Shown one piece after another: positions 46,201 through 53,678 of a stretch of DNA of 64,000 nucleotides. The position numbers and the translations under genes are program-made. Under the pieces are notes generated by a model. That model was not told where the DNA came from. It did no database searches and saw only the letters and a program-made list of their open reading frames with translations. Within the stretch, counting starts at the first letter, position 1. Each line of letters opens with the position of its first letter. Origin of the DNA: JACKOB01 sp024234575 (GTDB lineage Bacteria; Pseudomonadota; Gammaproteobacteria; Pseudomonadales; Oleiphilaceae). The stretch is taken from contig JBPJFZ010000003.1 of NCBI GenBank assembly GCA_051208035.1, positions 124,001 to 188,000 of the forward strand, in the 5' to 3' direction.

Positions 46201-48592
46201 CGCTAGACGCCTTTGCTTGTTGGGCTGCTCTTAAATTAAGCAACATCAGCTTTTGACACTCGTCTGCGTCGGTAATTAACGTGCGGGCATTGTTGAGTTG
46301 CTCGACGATGGCAAAACAATCATCGTTGCTTAGGCTGTCCATGGTTTTTTCACGCAACAGAAGCCTTCCTACCCGTAAATGAATTTGCTGTCGCTTTTCC
46401 GTTGATAATGAGTGATAGGCCGCTTGCAACATACGGTCGTGTAAAAAACGACACTGTGGCGATACGGGAGAAAACTGCGACAGTACCGGACCTTCCGACC
46501 CCATCATTGCTGATTGATCTCGTTGAGGTTGTACTAACCCAAGAAACCAGTCCCCGCCATCTTGTAACAGCAGGCCATCACGCAGGGCGGGCCATAAATA
46601 GCGAGTGATGGTCGACAGTGGTTGTTCGGCAACAGCTGCTAGCATTTCGAGACTAAATCGGCTGCCGACACAAGCTGCCAATTGAATGACGGTTTGGGTT
46701 TGTGGTGGTAGCAGAGCCATTTTACTGAGCATGAGGTCGACAACGTTATCAGTAATGCCTTTGGCTTCAATGTCACTTATGTTCCAGCACCACCGTTGCT
46801 GACCTAAGTCGAAATTCAGCAGCTTTTCGGTATACAGCGTCTTTAAGAACTCGGCGATAAAAAATGGATTACCTGCAGTTTTCGCCTGTACCAAGGTTAC
46901 CAGGGGTGTTAACTCCGCTGTTGGTCGGTGCAGGGCATCTTGCATCAATTGTGAAATTTCTTCGATTGTCAACGGGCCGAGTGTGACCGTACTTAAGGTT
47001 GTTTTAGTTAATTTTGATTGCGCGATGCGCTGCAATGCCTGCATTGCAGGATGGTTGTCATCCACTTCGTTATCACGATAAGCAACAATAACCAATAGCC
47101 GACAGTGCTCTTCACACATCAGTTGAGGTAACAGGTTTAATGTTCCCCGGTCGGCCCATTGAATGTCGTCAATAAACAATACCAGCGGGTGGTCGCGAGT
47201 AATTTCTTTAATAAACAGCTGAAACACCAGGTGGAACCGGTTTTGGGTTTCATCTGCACCTAATTGCGCTACGGCGGGTAAGTTACCCAGTACCCAGCTG
47301 AAGTCGGGCATAAAGTCAATCATGACTCGGGCATTGGCGCCAAGGCTTGACAGCAATCGTGCCTGCTGTTGTTGGCGGGTGTTTTCAGGTAACGATAGCG
47401 TGTACTGAATCCAGCTTTTCAGTGCGGTTTGCAATGCAGAGTAGGGGATGTTCTTCTGAAACTGATCAAATTTACCGGCACAGAAAAAGCCATTGTAGGT
47501 GGCAATGGGTTTATGTACCTCGTGTACCAGTGCCGATTTACCAATGCCGGAATAGCCCGCCAGGGCCAGTAGTTTTGGTTTACCGCCTGCTGCTTGAAAA
47601 AAGCGCTGCAGTAAAGTTTGTACTTGTGCTTCTCGACCGTAAAGCTTCTGCGGTATTTGCAGCCGGTCCGAAATGTCTTCCATCCCTAAGGGGAAGTTCT
47701 GTACTGGTCGATTGGCTGCAAGGGCCAGACGAACTTTATCCAGATCTTTCTTTAGGCCCAATGCGCTTTGGTAACGATCTTCGGCAGTTTTCATCAATAA
47801 CTTGTCAACAATCGCCGATAATACGGCTGGTATATCCGGGCGAATGTCGATGAGCGGCTGTTGCATTTTGGCCATATGGGCATGCACCAACCCCAGGGCA
47901 TCTTTCGCCTGAAATGGTGGCCGCCCGCAGAGCAAGTGGTAAAACGTACAGCCAAGGGTATAAAAATCGCTGCGATAATCCAGCGCACGGTTCATCCGCC
48001 CGGTTTGCTCTGGCGAAATATAGTCCAGCACCCCTTCCAGACGCTCGGGTGGTTGTAATACGGGTTGCTCACGAGATAGTAAAGACGCCAGACCAAAGTC
48101 AGTAATCTGCGCCAGACCGGTCTCTGGTGTGTATAAAATGTTGCCGGGGTGCAAGTCTTTATGAATCACCTGTTGATAGTGAATAACACTCAATGCCTCG
48201 GCCAGCTGCACGGCGATATTTAAAAAAACATCAATCGGTAGGTAATCGGCATCGATTTGCTTTAGGTAGGCAAACAGGTCAACCCCTTGCCTGTCTTCCA
48301 GCACAATGGTGGGCTTGCTGCTTTCGGTGCTGTTGAGCCCGTCTGTTTGTGTGCCATCGCGGTTTTGGCTGTGCCAGGCAATATTCTTGGTGATGTTGGG
48401 GTGATTAAACTTGTTGGCCACCTCGAAACTAAACAAAAAGCGAGACAGGGTACCGTTTTCGGGGAAGGGTTTGCTGAGTTGCTTTAACACCACCGATTGC
48501 TGGTCGCTCTCACGAATGGCACGCGCCACTGCCGTATGCTCGCCAGAAAAGATCTCATGGGTAATGCGATAACCAGGTACCGGTGATAACAA
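43247..48592 (-). CDS. Trifunctional Ser/Thr kinase-ATPase-sensor histidine kinase, copy 2
   Basis: About 1781 residues with the same architecture as the downstream copy. Its Ser/Thr kinase has HKDLHPGN and DFG. Its ATPase has GYSGIGKSAL and FIDDIQWAD. A divergent TPR-like middle and a GAF domain follow. The histidine kinase has SHDLRSPLRAIRG, NLINNAWKYSS, DNGAGF and GTGIGLATVKRIF. The kinase domain is almost identical to copy 1; the middle sensing region is the most divergent, which suggests different inputs with the same output. I chose the TTG at 48592 (GGAG 6 bases upstream); the frame stays open to 48760. It ends about 195 bases before the copy 1 start. All catalytic motifs are intact in both kinase modules. 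Confidence 0.9.
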   Translation of the reverse strand: MLSPVPGYRITHEIFSGEHTAVARAIRESDQQSVVLKQLSKPFPENGTLSRFLFSFEVANKFNHPNITKNIAWHSQNRDGTQTDGLNSTESSKPTIVLEDRQGVDLFAYLKQIDADYLPIDVFLNIAVQLAEALSVIHYQQVIHKDLHPGNILYTPETGLAQITDFGLASLLSREQPVLQPPERLEGVLDYISPEQTGRMNRALDYRSDFYTLGCTFYHLLCGRPPFQAKDALGLVHAHMAKMQQPLIDIRPDIPAVLSAIVDKLLMKTAEDRYQSALGLKKDLDKVRLALAANRPVQNFPLGMEDISDRLQIPQKLYGREAQVQTLLQRFFQAAGGKPKLLALAGYSGIGKSALVHEVHKPIATYNGFFCAGKFDQFQKNIPYSALQTALKSWIQYTLSLPENTRQQQQARLLSSLGANARVMIDFMPDFSWVLGNLPAVAQLGADETQNRFHLVFQLFIKEITRDHPLVLFIDDIQWADRGTLNLLPQLMCEEHCRLLVIVAYRDNEVDDNHPAMQALQRIAQSKLTKTTLSTVTLGPLTIEEISQLMQDALHRPTAELTPLVTLVQAKTAGNPFFIAEFLKTLYTEKLLNFDLGQQRWCWNISDIEAKGITDNVVDLMLSKMALLPPQTQTVIQLAACVGSRFSLEMLAAVAEQPLSTITRYLWPALRDGLLLQDGGDWFLGLVQPQRDQSAMMGSEGPVLSQFSPVSPQCRFLHDRMLQAAYHSLSTEKRQQIHLRVGRLLLREKTMDSLSNDDCFAIVEQLNNARTLITDADECQKLMLLNLRAAQQAKASSVWEAAARYSSIGIDLLPTDCWRTDAASAQLLYTLNAETEYLDGKPDISDQRYAELFAHLDNRLMRADICATRLVQSIGRGDWMNGVQHGKQGLSFLGMHVPDKSTLAQELENELVALHKKTPDGVIQSAKDLPDMTETDLLVAMRILPNLNICCAIVGDAPASNYCVIKGCNLVVDYGKSDLAAILLTCYANFLRQRMQLPQALKQAIEAKYLADSYEQCREITNCYNLLAGCIWNLHKPYRDCVDMHITGMRLGLENGEVARAAMNYCNSLFLRLSQGEPLSRVEHEAKLAEDFLVKRSAFHPLATILRKHTAALTTDKNTATALDDSVFDISFLAKIQRSFHFSYLLHYRSELAFWSNDYEKSFKLASNAKDREELFPLTSFSIDHQFLLGFLTLQKWHDITDDERARGYDCLDKIRQFSDINPANFKHKYLLLLAEKARVEDADTKAVCALYRDAIASAKAQGFIQFQALANECCGLYWMDSDFESIGLPFIREALYLYRRWGCQIKVNYLRSKFDSQLPQFDGKRTYSISESEMHSAQENKTLDMASVMKSAQVISSELQIAKLAAKVLEVIVESAGASSAALIINQNNAPHLAALVSEEQQLYTPEVPPLLENCEDLPINLIRYVLNSHEKINIGDVLSDRTFSNDLYLLQNQPRSVLCLPVEYRDNTVGALYLENMLTIDAFTPDRLDVIKLLLSQAAISFENAQLFNEVHQLNQTLEQKVEQRTADLKLANEELNAFSFSVSHDLRSPLRAIRGFTRMLHDGHGKALDRDAISLLNRIDRCGNKMQDLIDGLLELSRMQRQELIKEKIDLSLLVSDIFTEMHQRFPDQHVISECAPNCEVYGDKRMLYSALENLINNAWKYSSKTTQSKVEFAVITVKSNADIPQGFGDRPETLPAGTPVYLIKDNGAGFSMDYAERLFGTFQRLHTEKEFSGTGIGLATVKRIFGKHGGNIWATAQPNEGAVFYFCLPRNEPVHRY

Positions 48593-48730
48593 GAGGTGCT
48601 CCGTTTCGTTCTGTTTTCTTTTTAATACCCTCCAGTATAGGTTAACTATCGAAAAAGGCTGGAGAAAATGCGTTTTTGAAGGCGAGAATGAACGACTTAT
48701 TTGCAAGTTGTGAGCGGGTAGGTAAATGGT
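47876..48730 (-). repeat. Near-identical tract shared by the two giant kinase genes, copy 2
   Basis: Partner of 42335-43189. Both include the same candidate upstream region with TATACT-like element and the same GGAG-TTG translation start, so expression signals as well as the kinase domain are shared. Confidence 0.8.
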
Positions 48731-48858
48731 GGGGTGTAGGCGATGCTCGAACCCCAACATGGTTTTGAAATAGTGGTTAAAACCGTTGGGGTTGCATTGT
48801 CATCACCTACATACAGGTAATGCCTGTTTTAGAAATATGCAGGGTGTTTCACTAACTG

Positions 48859-49749
48859 CTATGCATCTGGGTCGACGCCCGCTTTGATTAGCAGCTTTCG
48901 CAATCGCTCCTGTTCGAGAATAGCGGCCTCTTTTGCTCTTCTTTCAGCTTCCTGATTTGCTAGCGCTTCTTCTTTGGCCATGCGCTCTTCTTCCTGATTT
49001 GCTAGCGCTTCTTCTTTGGCCCTACGCTCTTCTTCCTGTTTCTCCAATGCTTTTTCAAGTAACGCCTGTTGGGTTTTCTCTTCCCGAATGGCATTTTCCC
49101 GTGCCTGGTACAGGTGATAGGCTTGTTCTTTTTCAGAGAATCGCTGTAATGTGGCCATGGCTTGCCTCAGTTCCGTTGTATTCAATTGGGCAGGTAGTTC
49201 AGACCAGCTTTTGGCTTCCCTGAAAAAAAGCATCCACTGATCTTCCATGCTCAGGGTCGGAGCTGGCTGCCATTTGTTCAATTCTAATACATGCAGACTG
49301 CAATGGTCATTTAAAATTTTTTGCTGTGCCAAATCGGCCATTTGGAAATGATGGTGCGCCACTGAGGTTGAGTTGAACAAGTTTTCGGCTAATAGCCATA
49401 TAGAAATCACAGGGTGCAAGTCGTCATACTTTTCGCCATCCTGTAATTGTGCTGCATAAATATCGCTCCATGTGTAAAGCATTCTCGCTGGCAGGTGCGG
49501 GAATATCACCATCTGGATTTCAATCTGGAACAATCGCTTCTTGTCGTCCTTTGCTTTGATATCAACAATCGAGAGCTTATCGCCAATAAATTCTCTTTCG
49601 TTGTAGGGGTTAAGGATGTCCACCACGACGATAGGTGATTCTGGTTTGATCACGCTATTGAGAAAGCTGATGAGTAATGGTTTGTTGGTTTCAGAGCCTA
49701 AAATGGCTTTGAAAACACAGTCTATCTGCGGGTTTATACGGTGTTTCAT
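48859..49749 (-). CDS. Rpn-family recombination-promoting nuclease / putative transposase
   Basis: A complete 296-residue member of the PD-(D/E)XK Rpn family (often labelled transposase). The start MKHRINPQIDCVFKAILG, the NPYNEREFIGDKLSIVDIKA stretch and FQIEIQM give the family core, with D in VDIKA and E in QIEIQ as the nuclease acidic residues. E. coli RpnA-type proteins cut DNA and promote RecA-independent recombination. The C-terminal third is a charged coiled coil containing a 14-residue tandem repeat. GGAG lies 6 bases before the ATG. A truncated relative lies at 28832-29252 in the same orientation. Confidence 0.92.
   Translation of the reverse strand: MKHRINPQIDCVFKAILGSETNKPLLISFLNSVIKPESPIVVVDILNPYNEREFIGDKLSIVDIKAKDDKKRLFQIEIQMVIFPHLPARMLYTWSDIYAAQLQDGEKYDDLHPVISIWLLAENLFNSTSVAHHHFQMADLAQQKILNDHCSLHVLELNKWQPAPTLSMEDQWMLFFREAKSWSELPAQLNTTELRQAMATLQRFSEKEQAYHLYQARENAIREEKTQQALLEKALEKQEEERRAKEEALANQEEERMAKEEALANQEAERRAKEAAILEQERLRKLLIKAGVDPDA
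48948..49031 (-). repeat. Two tandem 42-bp repeats in the Rpn gene
   Basis: Two nearly identical 42-bp units (48948-48989, 48990-49031) followed by a degenerate third start at 49032 encode a 14-residue charged repeat (EEALANQEEERMAK type) in the coiled-coil tail. Confidence 0.8.
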
Positions 49750-49843
49750 TACGTTCTCCAGTCCTTGGAAAAACAGGCATTATCAATCAGGTTTGGTGGG
49801 GGATAAAGTAGTTTGTGTCCCGCGTACCTTGTTCAACCTATTG

Positions 49844-49859
49844 TGGCCGAAAATATCAA
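49844..49859 (+). promoter_or_regulatory. Candidate AraC-family operator, copy 2
   Basis: Exact 16-base match (TGGCCGAAAATATCAA) to 27145-27160, placed 114 bases before the monooxygenase start. A further TTGGCCA lies a few bases downstream, which could form the second half site. Confidence 0.4.
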
Positions 49860-49972
49860 GTTGTTGGCCAGAAGCAGCATATCTCCTACATCGGCCGCTC
49901 TTTATACTCAGTTCACACTTTAAAAAGAATTCGCTGATTCTGGCGGGTCGATAAAGAGCAACGGGAGGGAGT

Positions 49973-51538
49973 ATGAACGCACCATTAAAAGCTACACTGC
50001 CTGATCAAAATAATCCTGAGCAAGACGGGGCGACGGTACGGGATGTCATTATTGTCGGTACAGGCTTCTCTGGGATTTGCCTCGCCATTAAACTGCGCGA
50101 GGCGGGGGTTACAGATATTCTGATGCTCGAAAAGGCAGATGATTTTGGTGGTACCTGGCGCGACAATACTTATCCTGGTTGTGCCTGTGATGTGCAGTCT
50201 CATTTGTACTCTTATTCGTTTGAAGGTAATCCCAACTGGTCGAAAAGTTATGCGGGTTGGTCAGAAATTCAGGACTACATTCTCCATTGCGTAAAAAAAT
50301 ACCAGTTACGCCCCTTGGCGCGTTTTGGCCACAGCGTTGCGGGTGCCCATTTTAATGAGGTTTCTGGCCTTTGGCATATCACTACCGATAAGGGCGAGTC
50401 TTTAGTCAGCCGCTTTTTCGTGATGGCCACAGGGCCGTTGCATGTGCCTGCGATTCCGTCTATTGCTGGTTTAAATTCATTTAAAGGAAGAGTGTTTCAT
50501 TCGGCACGTTGGGAGCATGATTTTAATCTGACAGGAAAACGAGTAGCCTCAATTGGCACCGGCGGCAGTGCGATTCAATATGTGCCAGAGATCGCCCCAC
50601 AGGTGTCGCAACTTAAAGTGTTTCAGCGCACGCCAGCCTGGGTGCTGCCACGCCATGAGCGAGCCTACACCGCCCTCGAAAAAGCCCTGTTCGCTAAGCT
50701 GCCACTGTTACGCAAACTGCATCGCCTGTGGATTTACTGCAGTAACGAGCTGCGCTTGCTGCCTATTCGCCAGCCACTGTTAGCTCGCGTAGCCGAAGCT
50801 ATGGGTAAGCGACACATTAACAAGCAAATCGCTGACCCCAAAATTGCCAGTAAAATGACGCCGGATTACACCATAGGTTGTAAGCGAATCCTCATTTCGA
50901 ATAAATACTATCCGGCTTTTAATCGGGATAATGTTGAACTGGTGACTGAGGCCATAAAGAAAATAACCGAAACGGGTATTGAAACAGCAGATGGGCGTTT
51001 GCATGAGGTGGATGCAATCATTCTGGGCACCGGTTTTGTGATAGATCCTCGAGACTATATGAAAAATGTTTCTATTACGGGGAAAGGTGGCATCTCGCTG
51101 CTGGAGCAATGGAAAGATGGGCCAACTTGCTACAAAGGGTTGACGGTTGAAAACTTCCCTAATTTCTTTCAGATGACGGGGCCGAACTCGGGGCTGGGGC
51201 ACAATTCGATCATTTATATGATTGAAAGCCAAGTGTCTTACATTGTAGACGGCGTCACAAAGCTAAAAAATGGCAATTATAAATACCTTGATGTTAAACC
51301 TCAGGTACTGCAGGATTTTAACGACCATATTCAGGTGCGCATGCAAAATACCGTGTGGACGTCTGGCTGCGTCAGCTGGTATCAGCAAAAAGATGGCAGA
51401 AATATTGCTATCTGGCCGGGTACGACTTTTTCCTACCGCTGGCAAACCCGGCATCTTAATCTGGCAGATTATGAGGTAGTGGTGAATGATGGCGCAGATA
51501 CCGCCGTCGCGTTAGATAACAAGGTCGCTTTTTCTTAA
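49973..51538 (+). CDS. Flavin-binding (Baeyer-Villiger-type) monooxygenase
   Basis: A 521-residue FAD/NADPH enzyme. The FAD motif GTGFSGI is at about 29-35, GGTWRDNTYPGCACDV follows at about 60-75, the Baeyer-Villiger-type fingerprint FKGRVFHSARWEHD (FxGxxxHxxxW) is at about 167-180, and the NADPH motif GTGGSAIQ follows. The family inserts oxygen into ketones to give esters or lactones; some members oxidise other heteroatoms. GGAGGG lies just before the ATG. The alpha/beta hydrolase gene follows 79 bases later, a classic pairing in which the ester or lactone is then hydrolysed. The upstream motif at 49844 suggests control by the AraC regulator 23 kb away. Confidence 0.93.
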   Translation: MNAPLKATLPDQNNPEQDGATVRDVIIVGTGFSGICLAIKLREAGVTDILMLEKADDFGGTWRDNTYPGCACDVQSHLYSYSFEGNPNWSKSYAGWSEIQDYILHCVKKYQLRPLARFGHSVAGAHFNEVSGLWHITTDKGESLVSRFFVMATGPLHVPAIPSIAGLNSFKGRVFHSARWEHDFNLTGKRVASIGTGGSAIQYVPEIAPQVSQLKVFQRTPAWVLPRHERAYTALEKALFAKLPLLRKLHRLWIYCSNELRLLPIRQPLLARVAEAMGKRHINKQIADPKIASKMTPDYTIGCKRILISNKYYPAFNRDNVELVTEAIKKITETGIETADGRLHEVDAIILGTGFVIDPRDYMKNVSITGKGGISLLEQWKDGPTCYKGLTVENFPNFFQMTGPNSGLGHNSIIYMIESQVSYIVDGVTKLKNGNYKYLDVKPQVLQDFNDHIQVRMQNTVWTSGCVSWYQQKDGRNIAIWPGTTFSYRWQTRHLNLADYEVVVNDGADTAVALDNKVAFS

Positions 51539-51617
51539 TGCCCGGCTTGTAGCAAAACGGGCCGATTATTTACCATCGTTTCCCGTCACCGGGAACCATA
51601 ACAGGAATAAAAAACAC

Positions 51618-52556
51618 GTGAAGAAACTGGCTGTATTTATCGGAATACTCGTACTCATTATCGCCGCCGGAGGTCTAGGGGCATCCCACTACCGCAACGA
51701 ACTTTTCGATGCGGCCATTGCGGCAGAGGCACAAAAGGCGGGGCTTAGCGAGCGAACCGTAAATGTTGGTGATATGGTAATTTCGTACTATGAAGGCCCC
51801 AAGAAGGCAAACCAGGAAACCGTGGTATTGATTCATGGCTTTGGTGCCATCAAAGAAAACTGGCTGCGTTTTTCTGCCTTTCTGACTAACGACTATCATG
51901 TTATCGCTTTTGATCTGCCTGGGCACGGTAAAAGCAGTCAGGAGTTTAGCCGCAGCTATACCATTGATGCACAAGTAGAAAATGTACGAAACATTACCGC
52001 CGCCTTAGGTGTGCAACGTTTTCACCTAGCCGGTAACTCAATGGGTGGGGCGATATCCTCAATGTATGCCGCGCGTTATCCTGAATCTTTACAGTCGCTG
52101 ACGTTGATCGACCCGGCTGGCATTTATGATCATTATGCACCACTGCAGGAAGCGCTGGAGCAAGGTAAAAACCCGTTAATCGTTAAGAATATGGAAGAGT
52201 TTCATTACCTGATCGACTTTGCTATGGAAAAGCCGCCCATTATTCCCTGGCCGCTGATTAACGTTGCCGCTGATCGCGCGATGGCTATGCAGGGTATCAA
52301 AGAAAAAATATTTGCTGATATCCGACAAGAAGGCGAAACCGACTTTAAAGCTGAGTTAGGAAAAATTCGCACGCCTACGCTAATTATGTGGGGCGATCAG
52401 GACCGTATTATTGATGTGGGCAACGCCGCGGTGTTTAAAGCACTAATTCCTCATGCGCAATTAGACATCTACGAAGGCATTGGTCACGTGCCGATGATGG
52501 AGATTCCAGAGCAGTCAGCAACAGATATGCGCAACTTTATGAGCCAGTCACGGTAA
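51618..52556 (+). CDS. Alpha/beta hydrolase
   Basis: A 312-residue hydrolase with an N-terminal hydrophobic segment (about 4-24: signal anchor), oxyanion HGFGA, nucleophile motif GNSMGG (Ser near 138), Asp in MWGDQDR and His in GIGHVPMMEIPE. The catalytic triad is complete. It starts with GTG. Following the monooxygenase on the same strand, it probably hydrolyses the ester or lactone that enzyme makes (inference). The N-terminal anchor suggests activity at the membrane or in the periplasm, which would not match a cytoplasmic monooxygenase product, so the partnership is not certain. Confidence 0.9.
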   Translation: MKKLAVFIGILVLIIAAGGLGASHYRNELFDAAIAAEAQKAGLSERTVNVGDMVISYYEGPKKANQETVVLIHGFGAIKENWLRFSAFLTNDYHVIAFDLPGHGKSSQEFSRSYTIDAQVENVRNITAALGVQRFHLAGNSMGGAISSMYAARYPESLQSLTLIDPAGIYDHYAPLQEALEQGKNPLIVKNMEEFHYLIDFAMEKPPIIPWPLINVAADRAMAMQGIKEKIFADIRQEGETDFKAELGKIRTPTLIMWGDQDRIIDVGNAAVFKALIPHAQLDIYEGIGHVPMMEIPEQSATDMRNFMSQSR

Positions 52557-52570
52557 ACTTCCGCAGCCTT

Positions 52571-52612
52571 GGCCAGCAAGAGTCTACTGTATTGCTGGCC
52601 TTTGTTGCTTTA
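52571..52612 (+). terminator. Intrinsic terminator after the alpha/beta hydrolase gene
   Basis: A 9-bp perfect stem (GGCCAGCAA at 52571-52579, TTGCTGGCC at 52592-52600) is followed by a T-rich run. It lies 14 bases after the hydrolase stop and at the convergent end of the lipoprotein gene. Confidence 0.75.
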
Positions 52613-53179
52613 CCACTGCTTGTTAACGGTTTTGTTTCCCGGTAGTAAACCCACACCTAAAGAGTTTCCGTTTTCGGACATCACAATGGGGCAATTAACG
52701 ACCTTGCGTGTACGGGTGATAGTTAGTAGCCCTTTCTCTTCTGCAGCCAAAAGCGGTTCTTCAGACGTTATTTCTTTCTTGTCGGCGCCTTGGTTCCAAC
52801 TTACCTCGTATACCAGCCACAGCGGACTGTATTGGTTGTCGTGACTGTTTGGGCCGATAGGTTGTGGTGCCGATGCCAAAATGCTTGGCTGCTCTTTCCC
52901 AGGAAACACATACACCCTTTCAAGAACGGTTTTTACCGCTGGTGGTTTGGGGTAGTTAGGGATGGCGTCCTCAAGGCGAGGCACATAATTGGCACCCATT
53001 GCGGCAGCAAGTTCTTTATCGGAAATATCTGTCGTGAGGTAATAGACTTTACTGCCCTCATACCAGCCGCCAATTACAGGTAACGAAATCGTCGCATTAT
53101 CCGGTGCTGTGGATGGCTGTTGCGCGCAGGCCGACATGATCGCAGTTATAAAAACAACATAAGATATACGCCTAATCAT
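52610..53179 (-). CDS. Predicted outer-membrane or periplasmic lipoprotein of unknown function
   Basis: A 189-residue protein with a lipoprotein signal: a basic start, a hydrophobic core and IMSAC with Cys17 as the lipid-attachment site. The next residues (AQQPSTAPD) do not include Asp at +2, so outer membrane sorting is likely. The mature part has no motif I recognise. It contains a GGWYEGSKVYYLTTDISDKE stretch and two paired segments ending in Lys/Arg. Monocistronic; convergent with the hydrolase gene. Confidence 0.7.
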   Translation of the reverse strand: MIRRISYVVFITAIMSACAQQPSTAPDNATISLPVIGGWYEGSKVYYLTTDISDKELAAAMGANYVPRLEDAIPNYPKPPAVKTVLERVYVFPGKEQPSILASAPQPIGPNSHDNQYSPLWLVYEVSWNQGADKKEITSEEPLLAAEEKGLLTITRTRKVVNCPIVMSENGNSLGVGLLPGNKTVNKQW

Positions 53180-53678
53180 CGTTGAAGCCCTTTTATCGTA
53201 AATAGTTTGTTAAATAGACTAGCCTAAAAAGATTGAAACGTGTTGATGAAATCTGTCGCTAATCCAAAGTATCCGGAGTATGAAATAGAAAATATATATG
53301 ACTTGAGCGTCATCAAATGCATTGTTGGTTGACGCTGGTATAAAGCACGGCATAGTGAAAGAGCGATGAAGTTTTTGGCCCTAGAATGAATCTGTGATTT
53401 TAGACTTTAGTCTTGGTGGTAAGCCGGAAACTGGTTAATGGGTCAGTATTTGCTAGTCTTTATGGGGTGCAACTTCATGAGGCGAGTATTTTATCAGCGA
53501 TAACATGACTGCAAATCCACGGTGGCGGGTTGCCAGTTATTGATTCAATACCGCTTGATTGACAGCAATAGTCAATAATCTTAGGGCATGGCGAAACACA
53601 TAAGTTCTGCGTCTGTGTATTTGAAAAGCCAAATTTTCCAGAAAAAAATCTGATGTTGAATGTGGGGTGTGAAGTTTT
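53180..53678. other. 499-base intergenic region without a supported gene
   Basis: AT-rich divergent region between the lipoprotein and chemoreceptor genes. I found no coding frame, no known riboswitch fold and no convincing sigma-28 (flagellar) promoter. An inverted pair TTGACAGCAATAGTCAA near 53559 is a weak possibility only. Confidence 0.5.

Noticed and set aside
47347..47853. 168-residue plus-strand frame inside giant kinase copy 2
   Set aside because: It lies opposite the conserved ATPase region, whose motifs are intact; no homology pattern is visible in this frame.
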